64,000 nucleotides of DNA from Curtobacterium pusillum (GCF_007680845.1 NZ_VEIY01000002.1:206357-270356), one strand, 5' to 3'; counted from the first letter of the stretch, positions 36,327 through 46,463 are shown. Notes: generated from the sequence alone by a model not told the origin. Numbers and translations: made by a program.

Positions 36327-36360
36327 TGCGGGCCGGAGGACGTGAATCCTCCGGCCCGCA
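36327..36360 (-). terminator. Hairpin between rplE and rpsH
   Basis: A 14-bp perfect stem (TGCGGGCCGGAGGA with its complement) around a 6-nt loop, 14 bp past the rplE stop, exactly where rpsN lies in most spc operons. It may attenuate transcription or protect the upstream mRNA. Confidence 0.7.
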
Positions 36361-36374
36361 CCGCCCGAGATATC

Positions 36375-36965
36375 TTAGACCGTCTGCTCGGCAGAACGGA
36401 ACGGGAACCCGAGCTGCTTGAGCAGCGCGCGGCCCTCGTCGTCCGACTTCGCGGTGGTCACGACGGTGATGTCGAAGCCACGCACGCGGTCGATGCGGTC
36501 CTGGTCGATCTCGTGGAACACGGACTGCTCCGTGAGACCGAACGTGTAGTTGCCGTTCCCGTCGAACTGCTTGTCGCTGAGACCGCGGAAGTCGCGGATG
36601 CGGGGCAGGGCGAGGGTCACGAGCCGGTCGATGAACTCCCAGGCACGGTCACCGCGGAGGGTGACGTGCGCACCGATGGCCTGGCCCTCGCGCAGCTTGA
36701 ACTGCGCGATGGACTTGCGGGCCTTGGTGACCTGGGGCTTCTGACCCGTGATCGCCGTGAGGTCCTTGATGGCCCCCTCGATGATCTTCGAGTCACGAGC
36801 CGCCTCACCGACGCCGGTGTTCACGACGACCTTGACCAGGCCGGGGACCTGGTTGACGTTCGCGTACCCGAACTGCTCGGTGAGGGCAGCCTTGATCTCG
36901 TTCTTGTACTTCTGCTTGAGGCGCGGCTCGACCTTGGTCGCCGGCGCGGCAGTCGTGTCGGTCAT
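36375..36965 (-). CDS. rplE: 50S ribosomal protein L5
   Basis: The 196 residues include a short Thr/Ala N-terminal extension. [26 protein letters not shown] and the 5S-rRNA/P-site region [21 protein letters not shown] are present. One-base overlap with rplX (TGATG). Confidence 0.98.
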   Translation of the reverse strand: MTDTTAAPATKVEPRLKQKYKNEIKAALTEQFGYANVNQVPGLVKVVVNTGVGEAARDSKIIEGAIKDLTAITGQKPQVTKARKSIAQFKLREGQAIGAHVTLRGDRAWEFIDRLVTLALPRIRDFRGLSDKQFDGNGNYTFGLTEQSVFHEIDQDRIDRVRGFDITVVTTAKSDDEGRALLKQLGFPFRSAEQTV

Positions 36966-37324
36966 CAGAGCTTCTCACCAGACTTCTTGGCGTAGCGGAC
37001 GCGGACGGTCTTCTTGACCCCGTCCTTCTCCACCTCTTCGTTGCGGAAACCGACGCGGGTCGGCTTCTTGGTCTTCGGGTCGACGAGCGCGACGTTCGAG
37101 ACGTGGATCGGGGCCTCGTGCTGCTCGATGCCACCGGTCTTCGAGCCGCGCTGCGTCTGGCCGACGCGGACGTGCTTCGTGACGAAGTTCACGCCCTCGA
37201 CGACGACGCGGTTCTTCTCGCGGAGGACCTCGATGACCTTGCCCTGCTTGCCGCGGTCGCCGCCGCGCTCCTGCTTGGCACCCGTGATGACCTGGACGAG
37301 GTCACCCTTCTTGATGTTCGCCAT
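36965..37324 (-). CDS. rplX: 50S ribosomal protein L24
   Basis: The 119 residues contain the KOW motif [27 protein letters not shown], with a small insert (ERGGDR) relative to E. coli. Three bp after rplN. Confidence 0.97.
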   Translation of the reverse strand: MANIKKGDLVQVITGAKQERGGDRGKQGKVIEVLREKNRVVVEGVNFVTKHVRVGQTQRGSKTGGIEQHEAPIHVSNVALVDPKTKKPTRVGFRNEEVEKDGVKKTVRVRYAKKSGEKL

Positions 37325-37327
37325 GGC

Positions 37328-37696
37328 TTACAGCACCTCCGGCGCGAGCGAGATGATCTTCATGAACTTCTTGTCACGGAGCTCGCGACCGACCGGACCG
37401 AAGATGCGCGTGCCGCGCGGGTCGCCGTCAGCCTTGAGGATCACTGCCGCGTTCTCGTCGAACTTGATGTAGGAGCCGTCCTGACGACGGGTCTCCTTCT
37501 TGGTGCGAACGATGACCGCCTTGACGACGTCACCCTTCTTCACGTTGCCGCCGGGGATGGCGTCCTTCACCGTGGCGACGATGACGTCACCGAGACCGGC
37601 GTAGCGACGACCCGAGCCACCGAGCACGCGGATGGTCAAGATCTCCTTGGCACCCGTGTTGTCGGCGACCTTGAGGCGGGATTCCTGCTGGATCAC
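37328..37696 (-). CDS. rplN: 50S ribosomal protein L14
   Basis: The 122 residues run [19 protein letters not shown] to [10 protein letters not shown] with no insertions. It contacts 16S rRNA helix 14 in bridge B8 in known ribosomes. Confidence 0.98.
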   Translation of the reverse strand: MIQQESRLKVADNTGAKEILTIRVLGGSGRRYAGLGDVIVATVKDAIPGGNVKKGDVVKAVIVRTKKETRRQDGSYIKFDENAAVILKADGDPRGTRIFGPVGRELRDKKFMKIISLAPEVL

Positions 37697-37727
37697 TGCT
37701 GTCTCCTATTCCGAAGTAGGCCAGGGC

Positions 37728-38012
37728 CTACTTGGCCTTCTCGAGGATCTCGACCAGGCGCCAGCGCTTGGAGGCGCTGAGGGGACGGGTCTCGCTGATC
37801 ACGACGAGGTCGCCGACACCAGCGGTGCCGAGCTCGTCGTGGGCCTTCACCTTGGACGTGCGGCGGATGATCTTGCCGTAGAGCGCGTGCTTCACGCGGT
37901 CCTCGACCTCGACCACGATGGTCTTGTCCATCTTGTCGCTCGTCACGTAGCCGCGACGCGTCTTGCGGTAGCCGCGAGCGGAGGCGGCGGAGTTCTTCTC
38001 TTCGTTCGCCAT
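37728..38012 (-). CDS. rpsQ: 30S ribosomal protein S17
   Basis: The 94 residues contain [20 protein letters not shown] and the signature [20 protein letters not shown]. One-base overlap with rpmC. Confidence 0.97.
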   Translation of the reverse strand: MANEEKNSAASARGYRKTRRGYVTSDKMDKTIVVEVEDRVKHALYGKIIRRTSKVKAHDELGTAGVGDLVVISETRPLSASKRWRLVEILEKAK

Positions 38013-38329
38013 CAGTTCTCCTCGGCGGTCTCGGCCTCGGTCGACTCGGCCGGCTTGTCAGCCTTCTTCGTCTTCTTGGCCTTGGTGGCGGTCTCGACGG
38101 GAGCGGGCGTGGCACGGATGCCGAGCTCGCGCTCGCGGAGGACGGTGTAGATACGGGCGATGTCGCGCTTGACGGCACGGAGACGACCGTGGCTCTCCAG
38201 CTGGCCGGTGGCCGACTGGAAGCGGAGGTTGAAGAGCTCCTCCTTGGCCTTCTTGAGCTCGTCAGCAAGACGCTCGTTCTCGAACGTGTCGAGCTCCGTC
38301 GGACGGAGCTCCTTGGAACCGATCGCCAT
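38012..38329 (-). CDS. rpmC: 50S ribosomal protein L29 with C-terminal extension
   Basis: The 105 residues compare with 63 in E. coli. The body ([26 protein letters not shown] to [18 protein letters not shown]) ends near residue 70. The last 35 residues are a Lys then Glu/Ala/Thr-rich tail ([18 protein letters not shown]). L29 lies at the tunnel exit near the SRP/trigger-factor site in known ribosomes. Confidence 0.97.
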   Translation of the reverse strand: MAIGSKELRPTELDTFENERLADELKKAKEELFNLRFQSATGQLESHGRLRAVKRDIARIYTVLRERELGIRATPAPVETATKAKKTKKADKPAESTEAETAEEN

Positions 38330-38748
38330 TATGCGTCGCCCTCCTCGCGCTTGATGATGCGTGCCTTGAGGGGCAGCTTGTGGATTGCACGGGTCAGCGC
38401 CTCACGGGCGATGTCCTCGGTGACGCCGGAGAGCTCGAAGAGCACACGACCCGGCTTGACGTTGGCGACCCACCACTCGGGGGAGCCCTTACCGGAACCC
38501 ATGCGGGTCTCGGCCGGCTTCTTCGTGAGCGGACGGTCCGGGTAGATGTTGATCCACACCTTGCCGCCACGCTTGATGTGACGCGTCATGGCGATACGAG
38601 CGGACTCGATCTGACGGTTGGTCACGTAGGCGGGGGTCAGTGCCTGGATACCGAAGTCACCGAACGACACCTTGGTGCCACCGGTGGCCTGGCCTGAGCG
38701 CTTCGGGTGGTGCTGCTTGCGGTGCTTGACTCGACGGGGAATAAGCAT
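38329..38748 (-). CDS. rplP: 50S ribosomal protein L16
   Basis: The 139 residues start [20 protein letters not shown] and contain [20 protein letters not shown] and [19 protein letters not shown]. The Arg near residue 80 that YcfD-type oxygenases modify in E. coli falls in the [13 protein letters not shown] loop; modification here is unknown. Confidence 0.98.
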   Translation of the reverse strand: MLIPRRVKHRKQHHPKRSGQATGGTKVSFGDFGIQALTPAYVTNRQIESARIAMTRHIKRGGKVWINIYPDRPLTKKPAETRMGSGKGSPEWWVANVKPGRVLFELSGVTEDIAREALTRAIHKLPLKARIIKREEGDA

Positions 38749-38750
38749 GG

Positions 38751-39560
38751 TTACGCCTCAACTCCTGCGCCGGCCGGCGCGTCCTGCGGGGCCTGCTGCT
38801 GACGGCCACCGCGGTCGCCGCCACGACGGTCGCCGCCACGGTCCCCACGCTCACCGCGCGGGCCGCCACGACGCTCCGGGCGCGACGAACGCTGGTTCGC
38901 CTGCTCGCGAGCGAGCTCCTTGTTCGTGATGTCGCCCTTGTAGATCCAGACCTTCACGCCGATGCGGCCGAACGTGGTCCGGGCCTCGTAGAAGCCGTAG
39001 TCGATGTTCGCGCGGAGCGTGTGCAGGGGCACGCGGCCCTCGCGGTAGAACTCCGAGCGCGACATCTCGGCGCCGCCGAGACGACCCGACACCTGGATGC
39101 GGACACCCTTGGCGCCGGCGCGCTGAGCACCCTGCAGGCCCTTGCGCATGGCGCGACGGAACGCGACACGAGCGGAGAGCTGCTCGGCGATGCCCTGCGC
39201 GACGAGCTGGGCCTCGGTCTCGGGGTTCTTGACCTCGAGGATGTTGAGCTGGATCTGCTTCTTCGTGAGCTTCTCGAGCTCGCTCCGGACGCGCTCCGCC
39301 TCGGCGCCGCGGCGACCGATGACGATGCCGGGGCGTGCCGTGTGGATGTCCACGCGGACGCGGTCACGGGTGCGCTCGAGCTCGATGCGGGCGACGCCGG
39401 CGCGGTCGAGGGTCTTCTTCAGGTACTCGCGCACCTTGATGTCCTCGGCCACGTAGTCGGCGTAGCGCTGACCGGGCTTCGTGCTGTCGGTGAACCAGTG
39501 CGAGACGTGGTCCGTCGTGATCCCGAGACGGAAGCCGTACGGGTTGACCTTCTGGCCCAT
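38751..39560 (-). CDS. rpsC: 30S ribosomal protein S3 with RGG-rich C-terminal tail
   Basis: The 269 residues compare with about 233 in E. coli. N-terminal domain [19 protein letters not shown] domain [21 protein letters not shown]-terminal domain with [31 protein letters not shown]. After about residue 220 comes a tail rich in Arg/Gly/Asp with repeated RGGDRGG units, then Gln/Ala/Pro. S3 sits opposite S5 at the mRNA entry site in known ribosomes, and both carry such extensions here. Confidence 0.98.
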   Translation of the reverse strand: MGQKVNPYGFRLGITTDHVSHWFTDSTKPGQRYADYVAEDIKVREYLKKTLDRAGVARIELERTRDRVRVDIHTARPGIVIGRRGAEAERVRSELEKLTKKQIQLNILEVKNPETEAQLVAQGIAEQLSARVAFRRAMRKGLQGAQRAGAKGVRIQVSGRLGGAEMSRSEFYREGRVPLHTLRANIDYGFYEARTTFGRIGVKVWIYKGDITNKELAREQANQRSSRPERRGGPRGERGDRGGDRRGGDRGGRQQQAPQDAPAGAGVEA

Positions 39561-39952
39561 TACTTGCTCGCCTTCTTGCTCGTCGCGGCAGCCTCGACCT
39601 CATCCGGCGTCGCGAGGACGACCGTGATGTGGCTGGTGCGCTTGTTGATGCGGAAGGCGCGGCCCTGGGCGCGCGGCTGGAACCGCTTCAGGGTCGTACC
39701 CTCGTCGACGAAGACGCGGCTCACGTAGAGGTCGCGCTCGTCGAGGAAGCTGTTCGTCGAGTCCGCCTTGACCCGTGCGTTCGCGATCGCCGAGGCGACC
39801 AGCTTGTACACGGGCTCCGAAGCGCCCTGGGGGGCGAACTTCAGGATGGCGAGGGCCTCGTGGGCCTGCTTGCCGCGGATCAGCTCGATGACGCGACGGG
39901 CCTTCTGAGGCGTGACGCGGATGTGTCGCACGCGTGCGATCGACTCCACCAT
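39560..39952 (-). CDS. rplV: 50S ribosomal protein L22
   Basis: The 130 residues contain [24 protein letters not shown] and the tunnel hairpin [25 protein letters not shown], where macrolide-resistance changes occur in other bacteria. A short Ala/Lys tail follows. Confidence 0.98.
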   Translation of the reverse strand: MVESIARVRHIRVTPQKARRVIELIRGKQAHEALAILKFAPQGASEPVYKLVASAIANARVKADSTNSFLDERDLYVSRVFVDEGTTLKRFQPRAQGRAFRINKRTSHITVVLATPDEVEAAATSKKASK

Positions 39953-39977
39953 TTCGTTCCTCCTCTGCGTCGCCGCG

Positions 39978-40259
39978 CTAGCGGCGACGGCCCTTCTTGT
40001 CGTCCTTCACGTGACCACGGAAGGTGCGGGTCGGCGCGAACTCGCCGAGCTTGTGACCGACCATCGACTCGGTGACGAACACCGGGATGTGCTTGCGGCC
40101 GTCGTGCACGGCGATCGTGTGCCCGAGCATGTTCGGGATGATCATCGAGCGACGCGACCAGGTACGGATCACGTTCTTGGTGTTGGCCTCGTTCTGCGTG
40201 ACGACCTTGCGGAGCAGGTGCTCGTCGACGAAGGGGCCCTTCTTCAGACTGCGTGGCAT
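39978..40259 (-). CDS. rpsS: 30S ribosomal protein S19
   Basis: The 93 residues run [19 protein letters not shown] to [20 protein letters not shown], with the family signature intact. Binds the head of the 30S subunit next to S13. Confidence 0.98.
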   Translation of the reverse strand: MPRSLKKGPFVDEHLLRKVVTQNEANTKNVIRTWSRRSMIIPNMLGHTIAVHDGRKHIPVFVTESMVGHKLGEFAPTRTFRGHVKDDKKGRRR

Positions 40260-40270
40260 CTTCTGAACTC

Positions 40271-41110
<840 letters not shown>

Positions 41111-41128
41111 GATTTATCCCTCTGGTCC

Positions 41129-41428
41129 TCAGCCGACAGCCGTGAAGATGTCGATCGAACCGGACTTGAGCGTCACGATGGCACGCTTGGTGTCCTTGCG
41201 CTTGCCCAGGCCGAACTTGGTGCGGCGGGTCTTGCCCGGACGGTTCAGCGTGTTGATGCTGGCGACCTTGACGTCGAAGATCTTCTCGATGGCGAGCTTG
41301 ATCTCGGTCTTGTTCGAGCGGGGGTCCACGATGAACGTGTACTTGCCCTGGTCGATCAGGCCGTAGCTCTTCTCCGAGACGACCGGCGAGATGATGATGT
41401 CGCGCGGGTCCTTGTTGAAGCCGCTCAT
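41129..41428 (-). CDS. rplW: 50S ribosomal protein L23
   Basis: The 99 residues have [21 protein letters not shown] and the [20 protein letters not shown] segment. Docking site for trigger factor and SRP in known ribosomes. Overlaps rplD by 4 bp. Confidence 0.98.
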   Translation of the reverse strand: MSGFNKDPRDIIISPVVSEKSYGLIDQGKYTFIVDPRSNKTEIKLAIEKIFDVKVASINTLNRPGKTRRTKFGLGKRKDTKRAIVTLKSGSIDIFTAVG

Positions 41429-42084
41429 GCGGAGATCTCCTTCGCGGTCTTCGACGCGATGAAGGCGTCGAGTGCGCTCTTGCTGAAGACGAGCGCGTCA
41501 GCCTTGAGCACGTCGTAGGCGTTGAGCTGGCCGTACGAGAGCGCGTGGACGTTCGGCAGGTTGCGGATCGACTTGAGCGTGATCTCGTCGTCCTGCTCGA
41601 GCACGACGAGCACGTGCTTGACGGGCGCGACCTTCTCGAGGAGCGTGCGGGCGGTCTTGGTCGACGGCAGCTCGGCCGGGACGAAGCCCTCCACAGCGGA
41701 GATGCGGCCACCGCGGGCGCGGTCCGAGAGCGAGCCGAGCAGCGCAGCGGCGATCATCTTCTTCGGGGTGCGCTGCGAGTAGTCGCGCGGGGTCGGTCCG
41801 TGGACGACGCCACCACCGGTGTGCTCAGGAGCGCGGACCGAACCCTGACGGGCGCGGCCGGTGCCCTTCTGCTTGAACGGCTTGCGACCGGCACCGCGGA
41901 CTTCGCCGCGGTTCTTGGTCTTGTGGGTGCCCTGACGCGCGGCGGCGAGCTGCGCGGTGACGACCTGGTGGATCAGCGGGACGTTGGTCTCGACGTCGAA
42001 GAGCTCAGCGGGGAGCTCGACCGTGCCGGACTTGGTGCCCGATGCGTCGAGGACGTCGATCGTGGTTGCGGTCGTGGTGGCCAT
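41425..42084 (-). CDS. rplD: 50S ribosomal protein L4
   Basis: From ATG 42082-42084 it has 219 residues ([20 protein letters not shown]). The tunnel loop is [20 protein letters not shown] followed by [12 protein letters not shown]. In E. coli L4 autoregulates the S10 operon; no conserved target leader is recognised here. Confidence 0.98.
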   Translation of the reverse strand: MATTTATTIDVLDASGTKSGTVELPAELFDVETNVPLIHQVVTAQLAAARQGTHKTKNRGEVRGAGRKPFKQKGTGRARQGSVRAPEHTGGGVVHGPTPRDYSQRTPKKMIAAALLGSLSDRARGGRISAVEGFVPAELPSTKTARTLLEKVAPVKHVLVVLEQDDEITLKSIRNLPNVHALSYGQLNAYDVLKADALVFSKSALDAFIASKTAKEISA

Positions 42085-42086
42085 GA

Positions 42087-42740
42087 TCACTTACCCTTCA
42101 CGGCGGTGCGGACGAAGACGGAGCGACCGCGAGCACCGGGGACGGCGCCCTTGACGAGCAGCAGACCCTTCTCGGCGTCGACGGCGTGCACCGTGAGGTT
42201 GAGGACGGTCACGCGCTCGCCACCCATGCGGCCGGCCATGCGCATGCCCTTGAAGACGCGCGACGGCGTCGACGAGGCACCGATGGAACCGGGCTTGCGG
42301 TGGTTGCGGTGCGAACCGTGGGACGCGGAGACGCCGGCGAAGCCGTGGCGCTTCATGACACCCGCGAAGCCCTTGCCCTTGGACGTGCCGACGACGTCGA
42401 CCTTCTGGCCCGCCTCGAACGTGTCGACGGTGAGCTCCTGGCCGAGGGTGTAGTCAGCGGAGTCGTTGGTGCGGATCTCCGTGAGGGTGCGGCGCGGGGT
42501 GACCCCGGCGGCCTCGAAGTGACCAGCGGCCGGCTTGTTGACCTTGCGCGGGTCGATGGCACCGGCGGCGATCTGGATCGCCTCGTAGCCGTCGCGCTCG
42601 ACGTTGCGGATCTGGGTGACCACGTTCGGGCCGACCTCGATCACGGTCACGGGGATGAACTTGTTGTTCTCGTCCCAGACCTGGGTCATCCCGAGCTTCT
42701 TGCCGAGGAGGCCCTTGACGGACTTGGTTGAATTCGCCAT
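42087..42740 (-). CDS. rplC: 50S ribosomal protein L3
   Basis: The 217 residues start [24 protein letters not shown] and contain [19 protein letters not shown] and the conserved [20 protein letters not shown] loop that reaches the peptidyl-transferase centre. Confidence 0.98.
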   Translation of the reverse strand: MANSTKSVKGLLGKKLGMTQVWDENNKFIPVTVIEVGPNVVTQIRNVERDGYEAIQIAAGAIDPRKVNKPAAGHFEAAGVTPRRTLTEIRTNDSADYTLGQELTVDTFEAGQKVDVVGTSKGKGFAGVMKRHGFAGVSASHGSHRNHRKPGSIGASSTPSRVFKGMRMAGRMGGERVTVLNLTVHAVDAEKGLLLVKGAVPGARGRSVFVRTAVKGK

Positions 42741-42753
42741 CAGTCCAGCCCCC

Positions 42754-43062
42754 TTACAGCTTGATCTCGATGTTGACGTCGGCCGGCAGGTCGAGTCGCA
42801 TGAGCGAGTCCACGGCCTTCGGCGTCGGGTCGACGATGTCGATGACCCGCTTGTGCGTGCGCTTCTCGAAGTGCTCGCGCGAGTCCTTGTACTTGTGGGG
42901 AGAACGGATCACGGTGACCACGTTCTTCTCGGTGGGGAGCGGCACCGGGCCGACCACGGTCGCACCGGCACGGGTCACCGTGTCGACGATCTTCCGGGCC
43001 GACGTGTCGATGACCTCGTGGTCGTACGACTTGAGCCGGATGCGGATCTTCTGTCCCGCCAT
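42754..43062 (-). CDS. rpsJ: 30S ribosomal protein S10
   Basis: The 102 residues start at ATG 43060-43062 ([19 protein letters not shown]); the open frame continues far upstream without homology. Signature [21 protein letters not shown] is present. First gene of the S10-spc block, which runs without a break in direction to secY-adk-map. S10 also joins transcription antitermination as NusE. Confidence 0.98.
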   Translation of the reverse strand: MAGQKIRIRLKSYDHEVIDTSARKIVDTVTRAGATVVGPVPLPTEKNVVTVIRSPHKYKDSREHFEKRTHKRVIDIVDPTPKAVDSLMRLDLPADVNIEIKL

Positions 43063-43398
43063 GTGTCTCTTTGTCCTCTCTGCGCCGCGCACCCTCGGGC
43101 CGCCTGACGCCGCCGCCACCGTGCATTCCTGCACGGCTTGGCTGTTTTCCTGAACCAACCGGCCGCATCCGCTGGGGATGACCGCTGTTCTCCTGTCAAC
43201 CGCGCGGGGCGACCGGGGCCGTCCAGCGTGGGCATGTCGTCTCCCCACGTCCGGACACAGCTGTGGCCGAGCGCTTGCGAGGAGTCGAACGTGTTCTGCT
43301 GCCTGCGGCCCAACCCAGCCATGCTGAACACGGGGGTTGTGCACTGCCAGAGCAGTGATCCTGCGAGCGCGAGCGCCCGCGGAATTCGGAACCGGACA

Positions 43399-43427
43399 AG
43401 TCTCGCATAGGCACGCCATCCGTGCAA
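43399..43427 (-). promoter_or_regulatory. Candidate S10-operon promoter
   Basis: On the minus strand TTGCAC (43422-43427) and GAGACT (43399-43404) are 17 nt apart, with TG upstream of the -10. The -10 is weak. It would give a leader of about 330 nt before rpsJ. Confidence 0.3.
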
Positions 43428-43597
43428 CCCGGGCGTGTCGCGATTCCGTGGCGTGTCGGGATCGGCTCGCTTCCCCGGAACGGCGGGGATCGACGGACTG
43501 GAGGCGCGGCTCGTCCCCGGCGGCCACGTCGCCTCCGCAGGCCCTCCGGGCAGCCACCGCGGACCTCCCCCGCCGACCTCCCCCGCCCCCTCCCCGG

Positions 43598-43726
43598 CCG
43601 AGCGGGCAGGACACGCCGTCGGCGGGACGCCGAGCGGGCAGAACCCGCCGCCCGAGGGACCCGAGCGGGACGCAAAGTGCCCGCTCGGCGAGGCCGAGCG
43701 GGCACCGGGCGGGCACCGAGCGGGCG
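43598..43726. repeat. CCGAGCGGGCA repeat array
   Basis: Direct copies of an 11-bp unit start at 43598, 43630, 43661 (last base changed), 43694 and 43716 (last base changed), spaced 32, 31, 33 and 22 bp. One inverted copy lies at 43678-43688 and pairs with the 43694 copy to form a hairpin. Confidence 0.8.
43677..43705 (-). terminator. Terminator of the DarT-like gene
   Basis: A 13-bp perfect stem (GTGCCCGCTCGGC with its complement) and a 3-nt loop GAG, 54 bp past the stop codon. On the minus strand it is followed by TTTGCG, a short T-run. Confidence 0.7.
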
Positions 43727-43758
43727 CCGCGCGGGCCCGGCGGCGCCGGGCGCGCGGG

Positions 43759-44568
43759 CTACTCCGCGGGGACCGGGGGGACGAACCACGGCGGGAAGAC
43801 CGCCACCCGCGGCGCGTGTCCGCCGTGGTCCTTGAGGACCGCCTTGACGCTCTGGCGGACCCGGTCGTTCGGCACGCCGATCACGGCGACGGCGGAGAAC
43901 GGCACGCTCGGCCCGGCGAGCAGCTCGAGGCCGAGCATCTCCGGGTCGGTGAAGTCCGTGCGGCGGATGAGGTTCGTCGCGGCGTCGGGGCCGACGGCGA
44001 ACCGGGCGTCCTCGGCCTCGGCGTCCTGGTCGGCGACGATCACCGACGCCCCGAACGCCGAGACGGGGACCACGAGCATCACGTACTCGGTCGCGCGGGT
44101 GCGGCGCGCGGCGTCGGACCAGCGCTCCCCCTCGGCGCCGGTGCGGAGTTCGTCCCAGCGCGTGGCGTCGGGCGACAGGGTGAACGGCACGTGCGAGGAG
44201 ACGGGCGAACCGTCCGGCGCGGTGGCTTCGGCGCGGGCGGCCCGGACCTCGGCCGATGCGACGTCGACGACCGGCGTGACCGCGTCGGACGCGAGGATGG
44301 CGCCGGAGCCCACGATGTCGTCGAGGTTGTCCACGTGCGTGACGTGGTGCGCACGCAGCGAGGCGAAGTCACGCGCTTCGGGCAGGTCGGGCACCGGGGA
44401 CCGCAGCGAGGACGCGGGCGCCGCCGCCTGGCCGGGGACGGTCCGGAGCGAGGTGGTGATCCGCGTCCGCCGGGGTGTGGGTGTGGGGATCTCCGACGCC
44501 GCACGCTGGCGCGGGGCGCAGATGTCGCAGAGTTCGGTCTCGAATCCGTGGATGCACTCGTCAGTCAC
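43759..44568 (-). CDS. DarT-like (DUF4433) ADP-ribosyltransferase-fold protein with N-terminal zinc-knuckle motif
   Basis: Probably related to DarT, which ADP-ribosylates thymidine in single-stranded DNA. From GTG 44566-44568 it has 269 residues (TTG 44620-44622 is another possible start). Residues 4-16 read CIHGFETELCDIC, a Cys/His cluster likely to bind zinc. The DarT N-terminal block is clear: HVTHVDNLDDIVGSG, ASDAVTPVVDVA and SSHVPFTLSP. The C-terminal block GLELLAGPSVPFSAVAVIG matches the region around the catalytic Glu in DarT. The middle differs, lacking the SPMLY-type sequence. No macrodomain antitoxin (DarG) gene is adjacent. Upstream, 81 bp away and in the same direction, is topoisomerase IB. 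Function is inferred from motifs recalled from DarT proteins. Confidence 0.7.
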   Translation of the reverse strand: MTDECIHGFETELCDICAPRQRAASEIPTPTPRRTRITTSLRTVPGQAAAPASSLRSPVPDLPEARDFASLRAHHVTHVDNLDDIVGSGAILASDAVTPVVDVASAEVRAARAEATAPDGSPVSSHVPFTLSPDATRWDELRTGAEGERWSDAARRTRATEYVMLVVPVSAFGASVIVADQDAEAEDARFAVGPDAATNLIRRTDFTDPEMLGLELLAGPSVPFSAVAVIGVPNDRVRQSVKAVLKDHGGHAPRVAVFPPWFVPPVPAE

Positions 44569-44649
44569 GACTGGTGTGGGTCCTTCCGTGCCCGTGTGGG
44601 GGTGGTCGGGCACGAGGTCCAACGGTACGTCATCCCGGCCCCTTCCAGG

Positions 44650-45627
44650 TCACTGTCGGTAGAGGAGGGCACGGACCTCGGACTCGGCGGCGTGGATCCG
44701 TGCGGGGTCGATGGTCTCGCCGTGGTCGTACGCGTCGAGCAACCGCGGGTCGATGTAGCTCTGCCGGCAGACGGTCGGGGTGTTCCCGAGCTCCTCGCTG
44801 GCGGCCTTCACCGCGTGCGACACCGCCTTCCGCCGCTTCGCCTGGGACGACTGCGGTCCGGTCCGGGCGAGGTCGACAGCGGCCGCGACGGTGCCGTGCA
44901 GGGTCCGGAAGTCCTTCGCCGTGAACTCGTCCCCGGCGCGCTCCTTGACGTAGGCGTTGATGTCCTCGGCGGAGAGCGGCTCCCACTCGGCGCCGCGCCG
45001 TTCCCGGAAGGAGAGCAGCCGGGCGTTCGGTCCGCGCCGCTTCATGCCGGCGATCACCGTCGCGAGGTCGGGGTCGTGGATCGACGACGACCACTCCTGC
45101 CCGCTCTTGCCGGGGAAGTCGAGCTCGATTTCGTCCCCGGAGACGTGGGCGTGCGCGCACAGCAGCGTCGAGAGCCCCCGGCTGCCGTGCTCGGTCGCGT
45201 AGCGCTCCGAGCCGACCCGCAGCGACCCCTGGTCGAGCATCCGGAACGCCGCGGCGAGCGCCCGCTGCCGGTCCGGCTCCGGCCGTCGCAGGTCCATGGT
45301 CACGCCGCGTCGGGCGACCGGCAGGGACTCGGCGAGAGCGAGCGCGCGGTCGTACTTGATCCGGTCCATCCGCTCGCGCCAGCCCGGGTGGTACATGTAC
45401 TGCCGGCGACCGGCGCCGTCGATGCCGGTCGCGAGGATGTGCCCGTTGTCGTACGGCGAGATCCAGACGTCGTCCCACGCGGGCGGGATGACGAGGTCCT
45501 CGAGCCGCTGCCGGACCGCGGGGTCCGACACGGTGGTCCCGTCCGGGGCCCGGTAGGAGAACCCGCGTCCGCTGCGGACGCGGTGGTAGCCGCGACCGTT
45601 GGTCGCGGAGCGGCGGAGGCGTGTCAC
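44650..45627 (-). CDS. DNA topoisomerase IB
   Basis: Relaxes DNA through a 3'-phosphotyrosine intermediate, without ATP. From GTG 45625-45627 it has 325 residues, starting TRLRRSATNGRGYHRVRSGRGFSY-like as family members do; GTG 45646-45648 would add seven. Blocks seen: IPPAWDDVWISPYDNGHILATGID, QYMYHPGWRERMD, FPGKSGQEWSS, FTAKDFRTLHGT. The catalytic Tyr lies in CRQSYIDPRLLDAYDHG near the end, with the expected Arg (KYDRALAL region) and His (RTLHG) upstream. Poxvirus-like bacterial type; usually non-essential. Directly upstream of the DarT-like gene. Confidence 0.93.
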   Translation of the reverse strand: MTRLRRSATNGRGYHRVRSGRGFSYRAPDGTTVSDPAVRQRLEDLVIPPAWDDVWISPYDNGHILATGIDGAGRRQYMYHPGWRERMDRIKYDRALALAESLPVARRGVTMDLRRPEPDRQRALAAAFRMLDQGSLRVGSERYATEHGSRGLSTLLCAHAHVSGDEIELDFPGKSGQEWSSSIHDPDLATVIAGMKRRGPNARLLSFRERRGAEWEPLSAEDINAYVKERAGDEFTAKDFRTLHGTVAAAVDLARTGPQSSQAKRRKAVSHAVKAASEELGNTPTVCRQSYIDPRLLDAYDHGETIDPARIHAAESEVRALLYRQ

Positions 45628-45852
45628 GTCACCGATGCAACTCGCCACCGCCTGTGACCGGTCCCGTCCGTCAGCAGGTCACGCTCGGCGACGTCGTCCA
45701 TACGGGCCGACACGGCCCCCTCGGCCCGTCCAGGCGCCCTACGGCAGCGGGAGCACCCGTTCCGGCGAGGAAGCCCTCTCGCTCGCGCACGGGACGACGT
45801 ACGCTGCCGGTGTCCGTGGCACCAGCGGACCCCGCGAATCGGAGCCGAGCGT

Positions 45853-46449
45853 ATGGACGAACACGACACCGCGGCGGACGATCACACCGTCCGGCCGCTC
45901 GACGCATCGACCTGGGACGCCTTCGTCGAGACCTGCGCCACCAGCGGCGGGTACCCGAGCGGGTGTCACTGCATCGGCATGCACGAGGAGGGCCCGACCC
46001 GCGACGCCGCGTGCAACCGCGAACGGAAGCACGCCCGCGTCCTCGCCGGGACCACACACGCCGCGCTCGTGTTCGCGGGCGACCGCTGCGTGGGCTGGTG
46101 TCAGTTCGGGCCGGTGAGCGAGATCGTCCGGATCAAGAACCGGCGCGCCTACGACGTCACGCAGACCGGGGAACCGCCGCAGTGGCGGATCGGCTGCAAC
46201 TACGTCCGCGCCGGCCACCGACGGCGGGGGGTTGCGACGCGCGCCCTCGGCGGAGCGCTCGAGCTCATCGCCGCGAGCGGCGGCGGACGCGTGGAGGGCT
46301 ACCCCGAACCGGCCGGAGCCGTCCCCGCGGGGTTCCTGTTCCACGGGGCGCTGTCGACCTTCGAGCGGCTCGGCTTCACCCGGGACCGGCTGATCGGCAA
46401 GCACCGGTGGGTGGTGACCCGGACGGTGGAAGCGAGCTCCACGCCCTGA
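45853..46449 (+). CDS. GNAT family N-acetyltransferase
   Basis: Acetyl-CoA-dependent transferase of unknown substrate, 198 residues. The acetyl-CoA loop is HRRRGVATRALGGALELI (about 118-135). The N-terminal part is unusual in being Cys-rich (TCATSGGYPSGCHCIGMHEE), similar to a GNAT subgroup with this GCxC feature. Plus strand, divergent from topoisomerase IB; the 225-bp gap upstream contains no other gene. It converges on tuf with a shared hairpin between. Confidence 0.85.
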   Translation: MDEHDTAADDHTVRPLDASTWDAFVETCATSGGYPSGCHCIGMHEEGPTRDAACNRERKHARVLAGTTHAALVFAGDRCVGWCQFGPVSEIVRIKNRRAYDVTQTGEPPQWRIGCNYVRAGHRRRGVATRALGGALELIAASGGGRVEGYPEPAGAVPAGFLFHGALSTFERLGFTRDRLIGKHRWVVTRTVEASSTP

Positions 46450-46463
46450 CCCCGGGAACACGA

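Larger units (their letters stand above)
43063..43758. other. Gene-free region upstream of the S10 operon
   Basis: About 700 bp without a credible gene. The half next to rpsJ (43063-43430) is less GC-rich and probably holds the S10 leader and promoter. The other half is extremely GC-rich and contains the CCGAGCGGGCA array and the terminator of the DarT-like gene. Open frames across it have shadow-type, Arg/Pro-rich composition. Confidence 0.7.

Noticed and set aside
43194..43199. TTGACA in the S10 leader as the operon promoter
   Set aside because: The hexamer 17 nt downstream on the minus strand is CCCAGC; not a -10.
43598..43726. CCGAGCGGGCA array considered as a CRISPR
   Set aside because: Unit only 11 bp, no longer conserved repeat, no cas genes nearby, one inverted copy.
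43063..43758. tRNA or small RNA gene upstream of rpsJ
   Set aside because: No cloverleaf or T-loop consensus was found by eye; a covariance search was not possible here.
43435..45657. 740-codon plus-strand open frame opposite topoisomerase IB and the DarT-like gene
   Set aside because: Shadow composition; both minus-strand proteins show conserved motifs.
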